DNA of 64,000 nucleotides from UBA1876 sp003446665 (GTDB lineage Bacteria > Synergistota > Synergistia > Synergistales > Thermovirgaceae), in assembly GCA_040616305.1 (NCBI GenBank), contig CP159918.1:930001-994000 (forward strand), written 5' to 3'. The notes below the pieces were generated by a model. That model searched no databases. It was not told where the DNA came from and saw only the letters and a program-made list of their open reading frames with translations. Position numbers and translations under genes: made by a program. Positions 26,330 to 34,561 of the stretch are shown piece by piece; position 1 is the first letter of the stretch, and the number at the start of each line of letters is the position of its first letter.

Positions 26330-26658
26330 CCCTGTCGATGTGCGATGTTTTCTTGGGCATAATGCTGGTGCATTTGCGTATACATGGGGCTTCCAGCCTC
26401 AAGGACAGAAGACAGGTAGTCAGGTCGCTTGTTGAGCGCCTGAGAAAAAAATGGAACGTAACTGTGGCCGATTTGGGGCCTGACGCTTCCTGGACTGATG
26501 TGAAGCTCGCCCTGGGGACTCTGGGCAGTTCCTATGACAGTGTTTTTTCGCGCCTCGAGGAGGCGGAATCTTTTTTGCGACGGCGCGAGGAAGAATCGGA
26601 TTTTTTTATAGTCTCAGTCCAACGAGAGGTAGACAAATATGACGCATTTCCGGATTGA
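26326..26658 (+). CDS. ylxP: YlxP/DUF503 family protein
   Basis: 110 residues of the DUF503 family, with the typical opening VHLRIHGASSLKDRRQVVRSLVERLRKKWNVTVAD. The function of the family is not established; it is almost always placed between infB and rbfA. The ATG at 26326 overlaps the infB stop (ATGA); ATG 26338 is an alternative. It overlaps rbfA by 20 bases. Confidence 0.87.
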   Translation: MTLSMCDVFLGIMLVHLRIHGASSLKDRRQVVRSLVERLRKKWNVTVADLGPDASWTDVKLALGTLGSSYDSVFSRLEEAESFLRRREEESDFFIVSVQREVDKYDAFPD

Positions 26659-27019
26659 GCGGGTTAACAAGGAGCTGCTGCGGGAGCTTTCGGAACTTTT
26701 GCAGTTCGAAATAAAGGACGAAAACGCCAAAAGGGCCATTCTGGTCGAGGTAGACTGCTCAAAAGACCTCGGCCACGCCAAGGTCTTTTACACGACTATT
26801 TCCCGGGAAAACAGGGAAGCCGTCCAGAAATCCCTTGAAAAAGCATCAGGTTTGCTTCGAGGCGCCATAGGCAGGCAAATGCGCCTCAGGAAAGTTCCGG
26901 AGCTTCATTTCATCCCGGATTACGTGGAGGAAGAAGCTCGAAAGATAGAGGCGGTTTTGGATTCGCTTAAAAAAGACGGTGAAAATTCACAAGAAGGCGA
27001 AGATGATGAGCTCCGCTGA
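26639..27019 (+). CDS. rbfA: Ribosome-binding factor A
   Basis: A 126-residue KH-type protein that binds the 30S subunit and helps process the 5' end of 16S rRNA. It shows FRIERVNKELLRELSELLQFEIKD, the KVFYTTI strand and VPELHFIPD. The acidic C-terminal tail (GENSQEGEDDELR) overlaps the next gene by 17 bases. Confidence 0.92.
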   Translation: MTHFRIERVNKELLRELSELLQFEIKDENAKRAILVEVDCSKDLGHAKVFYTTISRENREAVQKSLEKASGLLRGAIGRQMRLRKVPELHFIPDYVEEEARKIEAVLDSLKKDGENSQEGEDDELR

Positions 27020-28001
27020 AAAAATATGTGAGGAACTTGGCGCCGCCCGAAACTGGGTGATCCTCATTCATGAGCGACCCGACGGCGATGCCGTAGGGTG
27101 TGGCGGCGCCATGGCAAGGCGGGCGGATATCCTCGGGAAAAAATGGACATGGCACGGACCCGATCCGCTGCCGGAAACCTACAGGTTCATCTATGGAACG
27201 GAACAATACCGCCAGGTGGCTTCCCTTCCGCTGTCTGAATACGGTTCGGACACGGTCTTGGTCGTTCTGGATACGAGTTCCGCCGACAGGACGGTTCCCC
27301 TGGAAGGCGGGGGGAATAGCCTTCCCAAGGTAATAAACATAGATCATCACGGCGACAACGACCGCTTCGGAGACTGGAATCTGGTTTGCCCCGAAGCTCC
27401 CGCGACGGCGGAACCCCTTTGGAGCCTTTACGAATATGCCCGCTGGGAGCCCGACATCATGGAGGCGGAGGCGCTCTACGTTGCGCTGGTTACTGATGCC
27501 GGCCATTTCCGATTCGAAGGCACCACGGGCAGGACGTTGCGCATCGCAGCCGAGCTCGTGGATCGCGGCGTAAGACCTAACGAGCTTTATTCCCTTCTTT
27601 ACGAAAACCGTTCCATACAGGGGCTTCACTTGTGGGGCAGGGCGTTCTCGCGAGCCAAATCACTCGCGGGAGGAAAAGCCTGTTTTACCTTCATAGAAAA
27701 AACGGATTTCGCGGAAACGGGAGCCGAAAAAGACGAGACGGAACATCTCGTAAACGAACTGCTTGCCCTCAAAGGCGTCAGGATCGCAGTTTTGCTTGTT
27801 GAAGAAGAGTCAGACCTGGTACGGGTGAGTATCAGAACCAAGGACCCTTGCAATGCCAGAGAGCTTGCGCGCGTCTTTGGTGGCGGGGGCCACATCCGGG
27901 CGGCCGGTTGCAGGATCGCGGGAAACGTCAAAGAAGCGGTGGATGCCGTAAGACGGGAACTGGAAGAAAATGATGGAAAGCGGTTTTGTTCTTGTCGATA
28001 A
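27003..28001 (+). CDS. nrnA: NrnA-like DHH/DHHA1 phosphoesterase
   Basis: About 332 residues of the NrnA family, which degrades nanoRNAs or pAp and in some members cyclic dinucleotide products. The DHH domain has HERPDGDAVG (metal ligands) and the DHH-like motif INIDHHGDN. The DHHA1 domain ends with the RNA-binding GGGGHIRAAG. The start is ATG 27003 or 27006, with AGAAGG just upstream, inside rbfA. It overlaps truB by about 32 bases. Exact substrate cannot be told from sequence. Confidence 0.88.
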   Translation: MMSSAEKICEELGAARNWVILIHERPDGDAVGCGGAMARRADILGKKWTWHGPDPLPETYRFIYGTEQYRQVASLPLSEYGSDTVLVVLDTSSADRTVPLEGGGNSLPKVINIDHHGDNDRFGDWNLVCPEAPATAEPLWSLYEYARWEPDIMEAEALYVALVTDAGHFRFEGTTGRTLRIAAELVDRGVRPNELYSLLYENRSIQGLHLWGRAFSRAKSLAGGKACFTFIEKTDFAETGAEKDETEHLVNELLALKGVRIAVLLVEEESDLVRVSIRTKDPCNARELARVFGGGGHIRAAGCRIAGNVKEAVDAVRRELEENDGKRFCSCR

Positions 28002-28902
28002 GGCAAGGGGCCTCAGGAGCACTTCCTGTGTAAATACCCTGAAAAAGGCACTGGGACGAAAGATCAAGGTCGGACATGCGGGAACACTGGATTCGACGGC
28101 CGAAGGACTGTTGATCCTTCTTTTCGGCAGAATGACACGCACATCCAGATATGTAATGGCCCTTCCAAAAACCTATGAAGTGACGGCCACCCTCGGCTTT
28201 GAAACGGACACTCTCGACAGCGAAGGAAAGGTAACAGCCGAATCCGTAGGTGGCTTAAGCGTGAAAGAAAGCGATGTCAGAAGATGCCTTTTCTCTTTTT
28301 TGGGTTGGATATGCCAGAAACCTCCCAGGATATCGGCGGTGAGGATAGGTGGCAAAAGAGCCCACGTGTTGGCCAGGGCTGGAGAGGCTCTTTCAGTGCC
28401 GGAACGGCCTGTTTACGTCTCTTCCATTGGTCTTGACGGATTCGATGAAAAGCATGGGACGGTAAAGTTTACAATCGCATGCAGCAAGGGGACCTACGTG
28501 AGAAGCGTTGTGAGGGATATGGGCAGAATGCTTGAGACCTATGCCACGGTTGCGGCTTTGAAACGCACGGCTATTGGACCCTTCCGCATTTCTGATGCGC
28601 TTTCACTTGACGCTTTGAGAAAAGATTCCGCCGGTTCATTCAGACGCCCGAAAGATCTGGCGGAGGCCTTTCCCTGTTACGAGGTGCCCGAAGAGATGCT
28701 ACAGATGCTTAAAAGCGGGAAGGCCATCTCTCCCGGACGGCTTTTGAGGCGGCACTGGGGAATATGTGAAGATTCCGGTACGGTGGTTCTTGCGGGCAGT
28801 GGGGTTCTGTCCTTTGCGAAATGTTTGAAATTGCAGGAAGAAACCTGGTTCAAACCTGAAACCAACATCTATATCGGAGAGGAGAAGGACGCGTACCCAT
28901 GA
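27970..28902 (+). CDS. truB: tRNA pseudouridine-55 synthase TruB
   Basis: 310 residues. It makes the T-loop pseudouridine 55 in tRNAs. The catalytic Asp lies in KVGHAGTLDSTAEGLL. Other signatures are CSKGTYVRSVVRDMG and the C-terminal PUA-like region. Start at ATG 27970 or the adjacent ATG 27973. It overlaps both nrnA and ribF (ATGA-type junction). Confidence 0.94.
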   Translation: MMESGFVLVDKARGLRSTSCVNTLKKALGRKIKVGHAGTLDSTAEGLLILLFGRMTRTSRYVMALPKTYEVTATLGFETDTLDSEGKVTAESVGGLSVKESDVRRCLFSFLGWICQKPPRISAVRIGGKRAHVLARAGEALSVPERPVYVSSIGLDGFDEKHGTVKFTIACSKGTYVRSVVRDMGRMLETYATVAALKRTAIGPFRISDALSLDALRKDSAGSFRRPKDLAEAFPCYEVPEEMLQMLKSGKAISPGRLLRRHWGICEDSGTVVLAGSGVLSFAKCLKLQEETWFKPETNIYIGEEKDAYP

Positions 28903-29846
28903 TTGCCGCAATAGGGGCCTTCGACGGCTTTCACAAGGGACACAGGGAACTTTTCTCAAGGGCCCGGGAAATGGCGGCCCAAAGACAGGATTCGTGGGGT
29001 GTTATTACCTTTTCCCCGCACCCTCAGTCCTTCTTGAACGGAAAAACCTTCATGATGCTTTTTACCGAGAAGGAAAAGGACTTCATCGCGAGCAAACTCG
29101 GGATACCCGAACTTGTGAGATTGCCGTTCACAAGAGCGCTTGCAGAGCTTTCCCCCGAGGAATTCATAGAGTGCCTCGAAGAAAGATATTTTCTGCAGGG
29201 CGTGGTTATCGGGGAAGATTTCAGGTTCGGAAAGGGAAGAAGCGGAGACGCCAGACGCATGGAGCTTTTGGCCTCCCAAAAGGGCTGGGAGGTGGCCGTT
29301 GTCCCTCCCGTTGTGGTGGGGGAAAACAAGGTGAGCAGTTCTTTTATCAGGACGATGGTGCTTGCCGGTGATGTCGTTGATGCCGCCGAATTGCTTGGTT
29401 ATCCTTTTTTCCTTTCGGGCAGGGTCGTACATGGAGAAGGGAGGGGCCGTGAGCTGGGGATCCCCACGGCAAACCTCTGTATGCCTTTGGAAAAGGTTGT
29501 ACCTGAAAGGGGAGTATATTCCGGTGCGGTCCTTTCTGATAGCAGGCTTTTTTCTGCAGCGGTTAACGTGGGGTATAATCCGACTTTCGAGGGGCAGCGC
29601 GCCCTGCGTGTCGAAGCCCATCTTCTGGATTACGAAGGGGACATTTACAATAAAGAAATTGTAATATTTTTCTTCCGCAGAATCAGAAACGAAATGCGGT
29701 TTTCCGACGTGAAGGAGCTCATTTCAAGAATAAAGACTGATTTGGCTGAAACAAGGAATGACTGGGACCGTTGGTCTGGTAGCCTTTTTGAATGGCTTGT
29801 GCGAGATGGGCAGGAAATTTGCACGACTGGTTCACGCAAGCATTGA
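28899..29846 (+). CDS. ribF: RibF, riboflavin kinase / FAD synthetase
   Basis: 315 residues. It converts riboflavin to FMN and then FAD. The N-terminal nucleotidyltransferase shows IGAFDGFHKGHRELF (HxGH-type) and SSSFIRTMV. The C-terminal kinase domain begins FFLSGRVVHGEGRGRELGIPTANL and contains GVYSGAV and NVGYNPTF. The extreme N-terminus is shorter than in most homologues. It ends the rimP operon and supplies the cofactor step missing from the rib genes at the left of the window. Confidence 0.94.
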   Translation: MIAAIGAFDGFHKGHRELFSRAREMAAQRQDSWGVITFSPHPQSFLNGKTFMMLFTEKEKDFIASKLGIPELVRLPFTRALAELSPEEFIECLEERYFLQGVVIGEDFRFGKGRSGDARRMELLASQKGWEVAVVPPVVVGENKVSSSFIRTMVLAGDVVDAAELLGYPFFLSGRVVHGEGRGRELGIPTANLCMPLEKVVPERGVYSGAVLSDSRLFSAAVNVGYNPTFEGQRALRVEAHLLDYEGDIYNKEIVIFFFRRIRNEMRFSDVKELISRIKTDLAETRNDWDRWSGSLFEWLVRDGQEICTTGSRKH

Positions 29847-29871
29847 ACTCGGTCCTTACCCATGGTAATAT
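29843..29871 (+). promoter_or_regulatory. Promoter of the left tRNA-Arg copy
   Basis: TTGAAC (29843-29848) and TAATAT (29866-29871) are separated by 17 bases and lie 14 bases before the tRNA-like sequence. A closely similar promoter precedes the right copy at 42110-42138. Confidence 0.6.
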
Positions 29872-29885
29872 AACCTCTGTTTTCC

Positions 29886-29952
29886 GGGCCTGTAGCTCAG
29901 GGGATAGAGCAACGGCCTCCTAAGCCGTAGGTCGCCCGTTCGAATCGGGCCA
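29886..29952 (+). pseudogene. Truncated tRNA-Arg(CCT) pseudogene, left attachment site
   Basis: 67 bases identical to the first 67 bases of the intact tRNA-Arg at 42152. Identity ends after the T-arm, and the acceptor strand that should read CAGGCCC is replaced by CACCGTT. Only two standard pairs and two wobbles remain with the 5' strand GGGCCTG. The gene keeps its promoter, but the product should not fold properly or be aminoacylated. It marks the left end of the integrated element. Confidence 0.88.
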
Positions 29953-29969
29953 CCGTTGTGAATCCGCTT

Positions 29970-30002
29970 CCCGACAGGGTTTGTGCCTTGTCGGGATTTT
30001 TT
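29970..30002 (+). terminator. Intrinsic terminator after the tRNA-Arg pseudogene
   Basis: CCCGACA (29970-29976) pairs with TGTCGGG (29989-29995), followed by ATTTTTTT. It resembles the terminator after the intact right copy (42236-42267). Confidence 0.75.
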
Positions 30003-30010
30003 TGTCCAAA

Positions 30011-30029
30011 TTTTGGAGCAACGGCCTCC
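30011..30029 (+). repeat. Inner left att-core repeat
   Basis: TTTTGGAGCAACGGCCTCC repeats the anticodon-arm part of tRNA-Arg (GAGCAACGGCCTCC). It matches 42001-42018 at 17 of 18 positions. It lies about 60 bases after the truncated tRNA copy. It may be a second crossover site or the scar of an earlier insertion. Confidence 0.7.
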
Positions 30030-30154
30030 CCGTTTGTATACCGAAAATTGGCAATCTCAAAAAGTTCACTTTCTCCGAAATGTTAGGGTTTTCCCTCCCT
30101 TCAATGATTTCTGACATCTCTTTCAGCAAAGAGAAAAAGTTCCTTCTGTGAGTA

Positions 30155-31420
30155 TTATGTCGATTTTTTGGGTCGTCCACGCAGGGGTATTGCTTCCCCA
30201 CGTGCTATACGTTCCTGCCTTCTTCGTTCTCTATAATCTCGTTGTTTTACCCTTTCGTATTCTGTGCCTGCGTGAATCCAATCCTTTCCTTTGTATAGAA
30301 CCATTTGTTTGAAACTGCCTTTGCCACCAATATAGCCTATTTTCCCGCATTCAGCGCATCTGCGGTATTCCAATTTGTTCATGAGCTTTTGCGCAAAGCT
30401 CCAATACATGGCACCCAACAGACAACCAGGTATGATGACAGGTTGGGGAGCGCCCCATAACTCTTCTTCCCCCTCCTCTGCAGCTTTTATTATAAAACGA
30501 TCGGGAACAAATGATTCGGCCACCTTCACGTCGGGAAAGTCTTCTTTCTTCTTTTGTTCTGACTCGTTGTCAAGGTCTAAAAGAACGCTTCTTAGAGGGA
30601 TGCTCACTTGAACGGGGAAATTTTTGAGCTGGCTTTGCACGATATCCCAGCGACACACCTTCCCCAGCTCGACGAAATCAACAGCCGCATTCCGCTGGCC
30701 TGAAGCGTGGTGGCCACCTGCGATTTTCAAAAAATCTTTGTTTCGAAGTGGTAGTCTGAGCCGAACTTTTTGTCCCTGATGCACATAGTCTATCGTCAAA
30801 GAAACCCATGTTTCATCATTGGTCTTTTCACCGTTTGTTCCTATCAGTCCATAGGGCGAGCTCACGTTGATAAAAGCCTCCAGCTCGTTTTTATCTTGAT
30901 TTTCGATTCCTTTGTCGAGCTCTAAAAGCAGACTGAAAATCGCTACTTCTTTTTTCCAAAACTCGAGTGTGTCTGAGACAGTGCCGAAGCGGATTATGTG
31001 TCCCCTTTCGGTATTCGGATTTGGGTCTCGGCGCACGGTGCGGATTTGATAGTTGGAGATATCGCCAACCGGACCCAGCTGGCCGTACCTATTGGCAAAG
31101 GATAAAAGGTTGTCTTCCTCCAGATCCAACCCTCCGAAAACTTCCCAGAGCGGAATTGTTGGTGATTGTTCGTCTTCACAGACAAGCATGGTCTGGGGGA
31201 ACTTCCGCCATATGTAAACGTCAGGGTTCCCCCCCGAAGCACCAAGAATATTTTCCCCTTCAGGTATTTGAACTCCGTAAGGATCTCTTTGGGGGATTCC
31301 CTTCTCTGCAAGCTTATAGGGTTGCCATTTGAAAGACTTCCCCTGGCTGATTTTTTGGACGAAGGGTCTGAGCTCGAGTCGTTCAGATACTGACTGCTGT
31401 CCCTTAGTTTTTTTCGACAT
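30155..31420 (-). CDS. Hypothetical protein with C-terminal CxxC segment
   Basis: 421 residues of unknown function. The N-terminal two thirds is a mixed-fold domain without recognisable motifs. Near residue 355 a single pair of cysteines (RRCAECGKIGYI) looks like half of a zinc ribbon. It is followed by a basic tail (REYRERRRQERIARG-like) ending RGRPKK, an AT-hook-like sequence. DNA binding is therefore possible. The ATG at 31420 (MSKKTKGQQ) is chosen because GGAGG lies about 9 bases upstream. It is transcribed divergently from the HTH gene. Confidence 0.7.
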   Translation of the reverse strand: MSKKTKGQQSVSERLELRPFVQKISQGKSFKWQPYKLAEKGIPQRDPYGVQIPEGENILGASGGNPDVYIWRKFPQTMLVCEDEQSPTIPLWEVFGGLDLEEDNLLSFANRYGQLGPVGDISNYQIRTVRRDPNPNTERGHIIRFGTVSDTLEFWKKEVAIFSLLLELDKGIENQDKNELEAFINVSSPYGLIGTNGEKTNDETWVSLTIDYVHQGQKVRLRLPLRNKDFLKIAGGHHASGQRNAAVDFVELGKVCRWDIVQSQLKNFPVQVSIPLRSVLLDLDNESEQKKKEDFPDVKVAESFVPDRFIIKAAEEGEEELWGAPQPVIIPGCLLGAMYWSFAQKLMNKLEYRRCAECGKIGYIGGKGSFKQMVLYKGKDWIHAGTEYERVKQRDYRERRRQERIARGEAIPLRGRPKKST

Positions 31421-31443
31421 AAATATGTCCTCCATAAAGTCAC

Positions 31444-31471
31444 TTGTTACGAGTTACATATATTATATAAC
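31444..31471 (+). promoter_or_regulatory. Predicted promoter of the replication module
   Basis: TTGTTA (31444-31449) and TATAAC (31466-31471) with a 16-base spacer, in an AT-rich divergent region between the hypothetical gene and the HTH gene. A control region shared by both directions is likely. Confidence 0.4.
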
Positions 31472-31516
31472 ATCAAGACAGCAACAACAAATCAATAAGG
31501 GGAAGGGGGGATTCGA

Positions 31517-31741
31517 ATGACGATTTTGCGGGAAATTAGGCGTCGTAAGAGGCTTCCGATCGTCGAATTGGCGTTTTATTCCGGCATGGACGACGGGGCA
31601 TTCAGCAAGGCGGAACGTGGCTACAAGCCTTTTCGCAAGGAAGCGAGAGAAAAGATCGCACAGCACCTGGAGGTGAAGCCGGCGGACCTTTTCGATGAGA
31701 GGGGCTACGCAAAAAGAGAAGAAACAAAAATTTCGAATTGA
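31517..31741 (+). CDS. Small helix-turn-helix (XRE-like) regulator
   Basis: A 74-residue protein that is mostly one HTH domain: RRRKRLPIVELAFYSGMDDGAFSKAERGYKPFRKEAREKIAQHLEV follows the Cro/CI pattern with the typical SKAERG turn and a K-P-A-D-L-F ending. GGGGGG precedes the ATG. It is the first gene of the element's replication module and probably controls it. Confidence 0.8.
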   Translation: MTILREIRRRKRLPIVELAFYSGMDDGAFSKAERGYKPFRKEAREKIAQHLEVKPADLFDERGYAKREETKISN

Positions 31742-31754
31742 CCCGAAAAAAGAA

Positions 31755-31780
31755 AGCCACCGTGCGACAACACGGCGGCT
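31755..31780 (+). promoter_or_regulatory. Hairpin between the HTH gene and the SSB-like gene
   Basis: AGCC-A-CCGTG (31755-31764) pairs with CACGG-C-GGCT (31771-31780) around a 6-base loop. No T-run follows, so it looks like an mRNA structure or partial operator and not a terminator. Confidence 0.35.
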
Positions 31781-31804
31781 CTGAAAGAGAAAGGAGCAAC
31801 AAAA

Positions 31805-32233
31805 ATGCAAAATACTTTAGGACATAAAACCACGAAAAACATGTTGCAGTCAAGTTTCAATGGTCGACCCGCACCGGGAGGAATCTTTGAGGAATCGACA
31901 AGGATCTACCGCAAACAGCTTCCATGTCGGGCCTTTTTCTGGCCTCTAAAGTCGTATCCAATCGATGCGCCGATTGTCGAGCAACTGAAAAACCTTGGTT
32001 GCGAAATGCTTGTCCTCGCGGTAATCAAAAACGACGGATGTTCCGAAAGGTACAGCGTCAAGTTCGACGTTTTTTTAGAGAAATCAACGCTCGTCGATTG
32101 GCCCCAAAAGGGTGATCCCCGCTTCCCTGTCCGCAGGTATCTGCCTCTTGAATTTTGGGAAAAAGACGAGCCAAGATTCGCAAACGAAAAGGAGGACCAA
32201 GCCGATGAAATGCCCCCTGACATCCCCTTTTGA
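31805..32233 (+). CDS. Hypothetical protein with an SSB-like acidic C-terminal tip
   Basis: 142 residues with no clear family. The C-terminus, KEDQADEMPPDIPF, closely resembles the acidic tip of single-stranded-DNA-binding proteins (DDDIPF), which docks helicases, primases and repair enzymes. The body has several beta-strand-like stretches (EMLVLAVIKND, RYSVKFDVFLE) compatible with a small OB fold. It lies directly before, and overlaps by 29 bases, the primase-helicase gene. A divergent element-encoded SSB is a reasonable guess. AAGGAG is 8 bases before the ATG. Confidence 0.7.
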   Translation: MQNTLGHKTTKNMLQSSFNGRPAPGGIFEESTRIYRKQLPCRAFFWPLKSYPIDAPIVEQLKNLGCEMLVLAVIKNDGCSERYSVKFDVFLEKSTLVDWPQKGDPRFPVRRYLPLEFWEKDEPRFANEKEDQADEMPPDIPF

Positions 32234-34490
32234 GAACATTCCGGTAGAACTCCGTCGATCGGATCAATGGGTTGTGTGGAAAATCGAGGAGCGTACAGGT
32301 AAAGATAAAAAACCAGTGAAGGCTAAGGTCCCGTACAGTGCGAGGACCGGGGAAAAAGCAAGTACCAAGGACCCCGACACGTGGTCATCTTATGAAAAAG
32401 CGATTTGCGCTGTCCGAAATTTTGGAATGGACGGCATCGGGTTCGTCTTCACCGAAAACGACCCCTATGTCGGTATCGACCTGGACAATGCAATCCACGA
32501 GGACGGCACCATCGGCCTGGACCAAGGAAAACTTGTCGAACGGCTCGATTCGTACACGGAAACAAGCCAAAGCGGCAGCGGCCTCCACATCATCGTCAAA
32601 GGGGAAACGCCCGGTGGGCAGGCCTTAAAGAAAGGAGACGCCTTTGGCCCGGGCCACGGACTCGAAATCTACGAGACCGGCAGGTATTTCATCATGACCG
32701 GAAACCGGCTCGAGAGCTTTCCAGAAGACATCAACGAGGATGCCGGGACCCTGGATGCTCTGTTTCGACAATTCAAGTCAGAGGTCGAAACCGTCAGTCC
32801 TGCCGTGTGTTCATCGGAAGCGGTACTCCTTCAAGACGGAGAAATTATCGAAAAAGCCAAGTCTGCAAAAAACGGCGAAAAATTCCAGAAATTATGGAAC
32901 GGTGATTGTTCGGATTACAGCTCGCAATCAGAGGCGGATGAGGCCCTCTGTTGCCTTCTCGCCTTCTGGACGAAGGATCCAGGGCAAATTGACCGGATGT
33001 TCAGGTCGAGTGGTTTGGTCCGCCCAAAATGGGATGAACGCCACGGAAGGGAGACCTATGGCGAAATGACGATAAACAATGCGTTGCAACTCGTGACGAA
33101 GGGGTATCAAAAACTGGCATCGACTGCTGTCGAGCACGCCCTGACGGATCTGGGCAACGCCGACCGCTTCGCTTCGGACTGGAAACAGAAATTAAAGTAC
33201 TGCAGAAATCTCGGCGGATGGCATCATTGGGACGGTATCAGGTGGAGGAAGGACGAGACGGGGAAGGCGGTCAGATTGGCGAAAGATACAGTCCGGAGGA
33301 TCTTCATTGAGGCTGCCGAGCAGACAGACCCAGAAAAACGGAAACAAATCGCAAAACATGCAATGGCCTCTCAGAATAGAGCACGGGTGGTCGCTCTGCT
33401 TGAAATGGCGGAGTCCGAACTAGCCTTCACGACTCGGGAGCTTGACGTTGAAACCATGTTACTGAACTGCGAAAACGGACTTTTAGATCTCCGTACGGGG
33501 AAACTGCATCCGCATTCCCCTGACCACATGGTGTCCAAGGTGACAGGAGCAACGTACCGGCCGGATATCAACCCAAGCGGACTCTGGTCGCAGTTTCTAA
33601 ACGACATTTTCAACGGTAACACAGGCCTAATCAGGTTCGTCCAGAAGGCTGTCGGCTATTCCCTGACAGGCGAGACGACTGAGCAGTGCCTCTTCATCCT
33701 CTACGGGGAGGGGGCGAACGGGAAATCGACCTTCCTTGAAGCCGTCGGGTACGCCCTTGGCGATTATGCCGCTACAGCAAGCCCGGAAACGTTCCTCCTG
33801 ACGAAAAACCATAAAAATATCGGTGATGACATCGCAGCCCTCAAGGGGAGCCGTTTCGTAGCCACGTCGGAAACAGCACGAGGCCGGCAGTGGGACGAAA
33901 GCCGGGTCAAGCATCTCACCGGGGGGGACACCCTTACCTGTCGCAAGCTTTACGGAGATTACTTCGACTACAAGCCGACCTGGAAGATCTGGATGGCTAC
34001 AAACCACAAGCCCCATTTCGACACCGATAATGAGGCCCTGTTCAGGCGGATTCGGCTCATCCCCTTCACGGTGGCTATCCCCCTGGAAAAACAGGACAAA
34101 AACCTCCTGGAGAAACTGAGGGTCCATGCCCCGGAAATCCTGGCCTGGGCCGTTGAAGGTGCCCTTCTGTGGCAAAATGAGGGACTCGAAAGTCCCGCAG
34201 CGGTCCTTTTCGCCACAGACGGATACCGAAGGGAACAGGATTCGTTGGGCCGGTTCCTCGATGAAGAATGCATCAAGGGAGAGGGGAGGGAAGTGAAAAT
34301 CTCAGCGTTCAAATCTCGGTATGAAGAATGGTGCGACGAAACAGGGGAACGGAAAATGCCACGAGGACAAATTGGCCGATACCTTCTGAAACAGGGCATC
34401 GAAAAACACAGAACGAAAGAAGCCCGGTATTTCCAGGGAGTCGGCCTGCGAACCGATGACACAGGTGACGGAGATGACGGAGTTTCGTAA
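32205..34490 (+). CDS. P4-type primase-helicase
   Basis: 761 residues. The N-terminal primase-polymerase-like domain shows DGIGFVFTENDPYVGIDLDNAI (metal-binding Asp pair near residue 90) and QSGSGLHIIVKG. The middle is a D5_N-like region. The C-terminal superfamily 3 helicase has Walker A GEGANGKST (about residue 500), TSETARGRQWDESRVKHLTGGD and the sensor MATNHKP. Such proteins start replication of phage satellites, plasmids and integrative elements. The ATG at 32205 has GGAGG 9 bases upstream. The frame is open further upstream but overlaps the SSB-like gene. Confidence 0.9.
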   Translation: MKCPLTSPFENIPVELRRSDQWVVWKIEERTGKDKKPVKAKVPYSARTGEKASTKDPDTWSSYEKAICAVRNFGMDGIGFVFTENDPYVGIDLDNAIHEDGTIGLDQGKLVERLDSYTETSQSGSGLHIIVKGETPGGQALKKGDAFGPGHGLEIYETGRYFIMTGNRLESFPEDINEDAGTLDALFRQFKSEVETVSPAVCSSEAVLLQDGEIIEKAKSAKNGEKFQKLWNGDCSDYSSQSEADEALCCLLAFWTKDPGQIDRMFRSSGLVRPKWDERHGRETYGEMTINNALQLVTKGYQKLASTAVEHALTDLGNADRFASDWKQKLKYCRNLGGWHHWDGIRWRKDETGKAVRLAKDTVRRIFIEAAEQTDPEKRKQIAKHAMASQNRARVVALLEMAESELAFTTRELDVETMLLNCENGLLDLRTGKLHPHSPDHMVSKVTGATYRPDINPSGLWSQFLNDIFNGNTGLIRFVQKAVGYSLTGETTEQCLFILYGEGANGKSTFLEAVGYALGDYAATASPETFLLTKNHKNIGDDIAALKGSRFVATSETARGRQWDESRVKHLTGGDTLTCRKLYGDYFDYKPTWKIWMATNHKPHFDTDNEALFRRIRLIPFTVAIPLEKQDKNLLEKLRVHAPEILAWAVEGALLWQNEGLESPAAVLFATDGYRREQDSLGRFLDEECIKGEGREVKISAFKSRYEEWCDETGERKMPRGQIGRYLLKQGIEKHRTKEARYFQGVGLRTDDTGDGDDGVS

Positions 34491-34534
34491 AACTTCCTAT
34501 GTAAAATCGAATTATTGAAAAGTTTCTTGAATTT

Positions 34535-34561
34535 ATGTCACCCACGTCACCAACGTCACCG
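34535..34561 (+). repeat. Three 9-bp iterons
   Basis: ATGTCACCC, ACGTCACCA and ACGTCACCG follow one another without gaps, 44 bases after the primase-helicase stop. They are followed by the AT-rich palindrome-like GTTAAAAATCGTTAAC. Inverse copies of the core (GGTGACGGAGATGACGG) lie in the last codons of the primase gene. This is a candidate replication origin or operator. Confidence 0.6.

Noticed and set aside
29886..29961. A second functional tRNA-Arg
   Set aside because: The acceptor stem cannot form (CACCGTT opposite GGGCCTG) and the encoded CCA is missing, so it was scored as a pseudogene.
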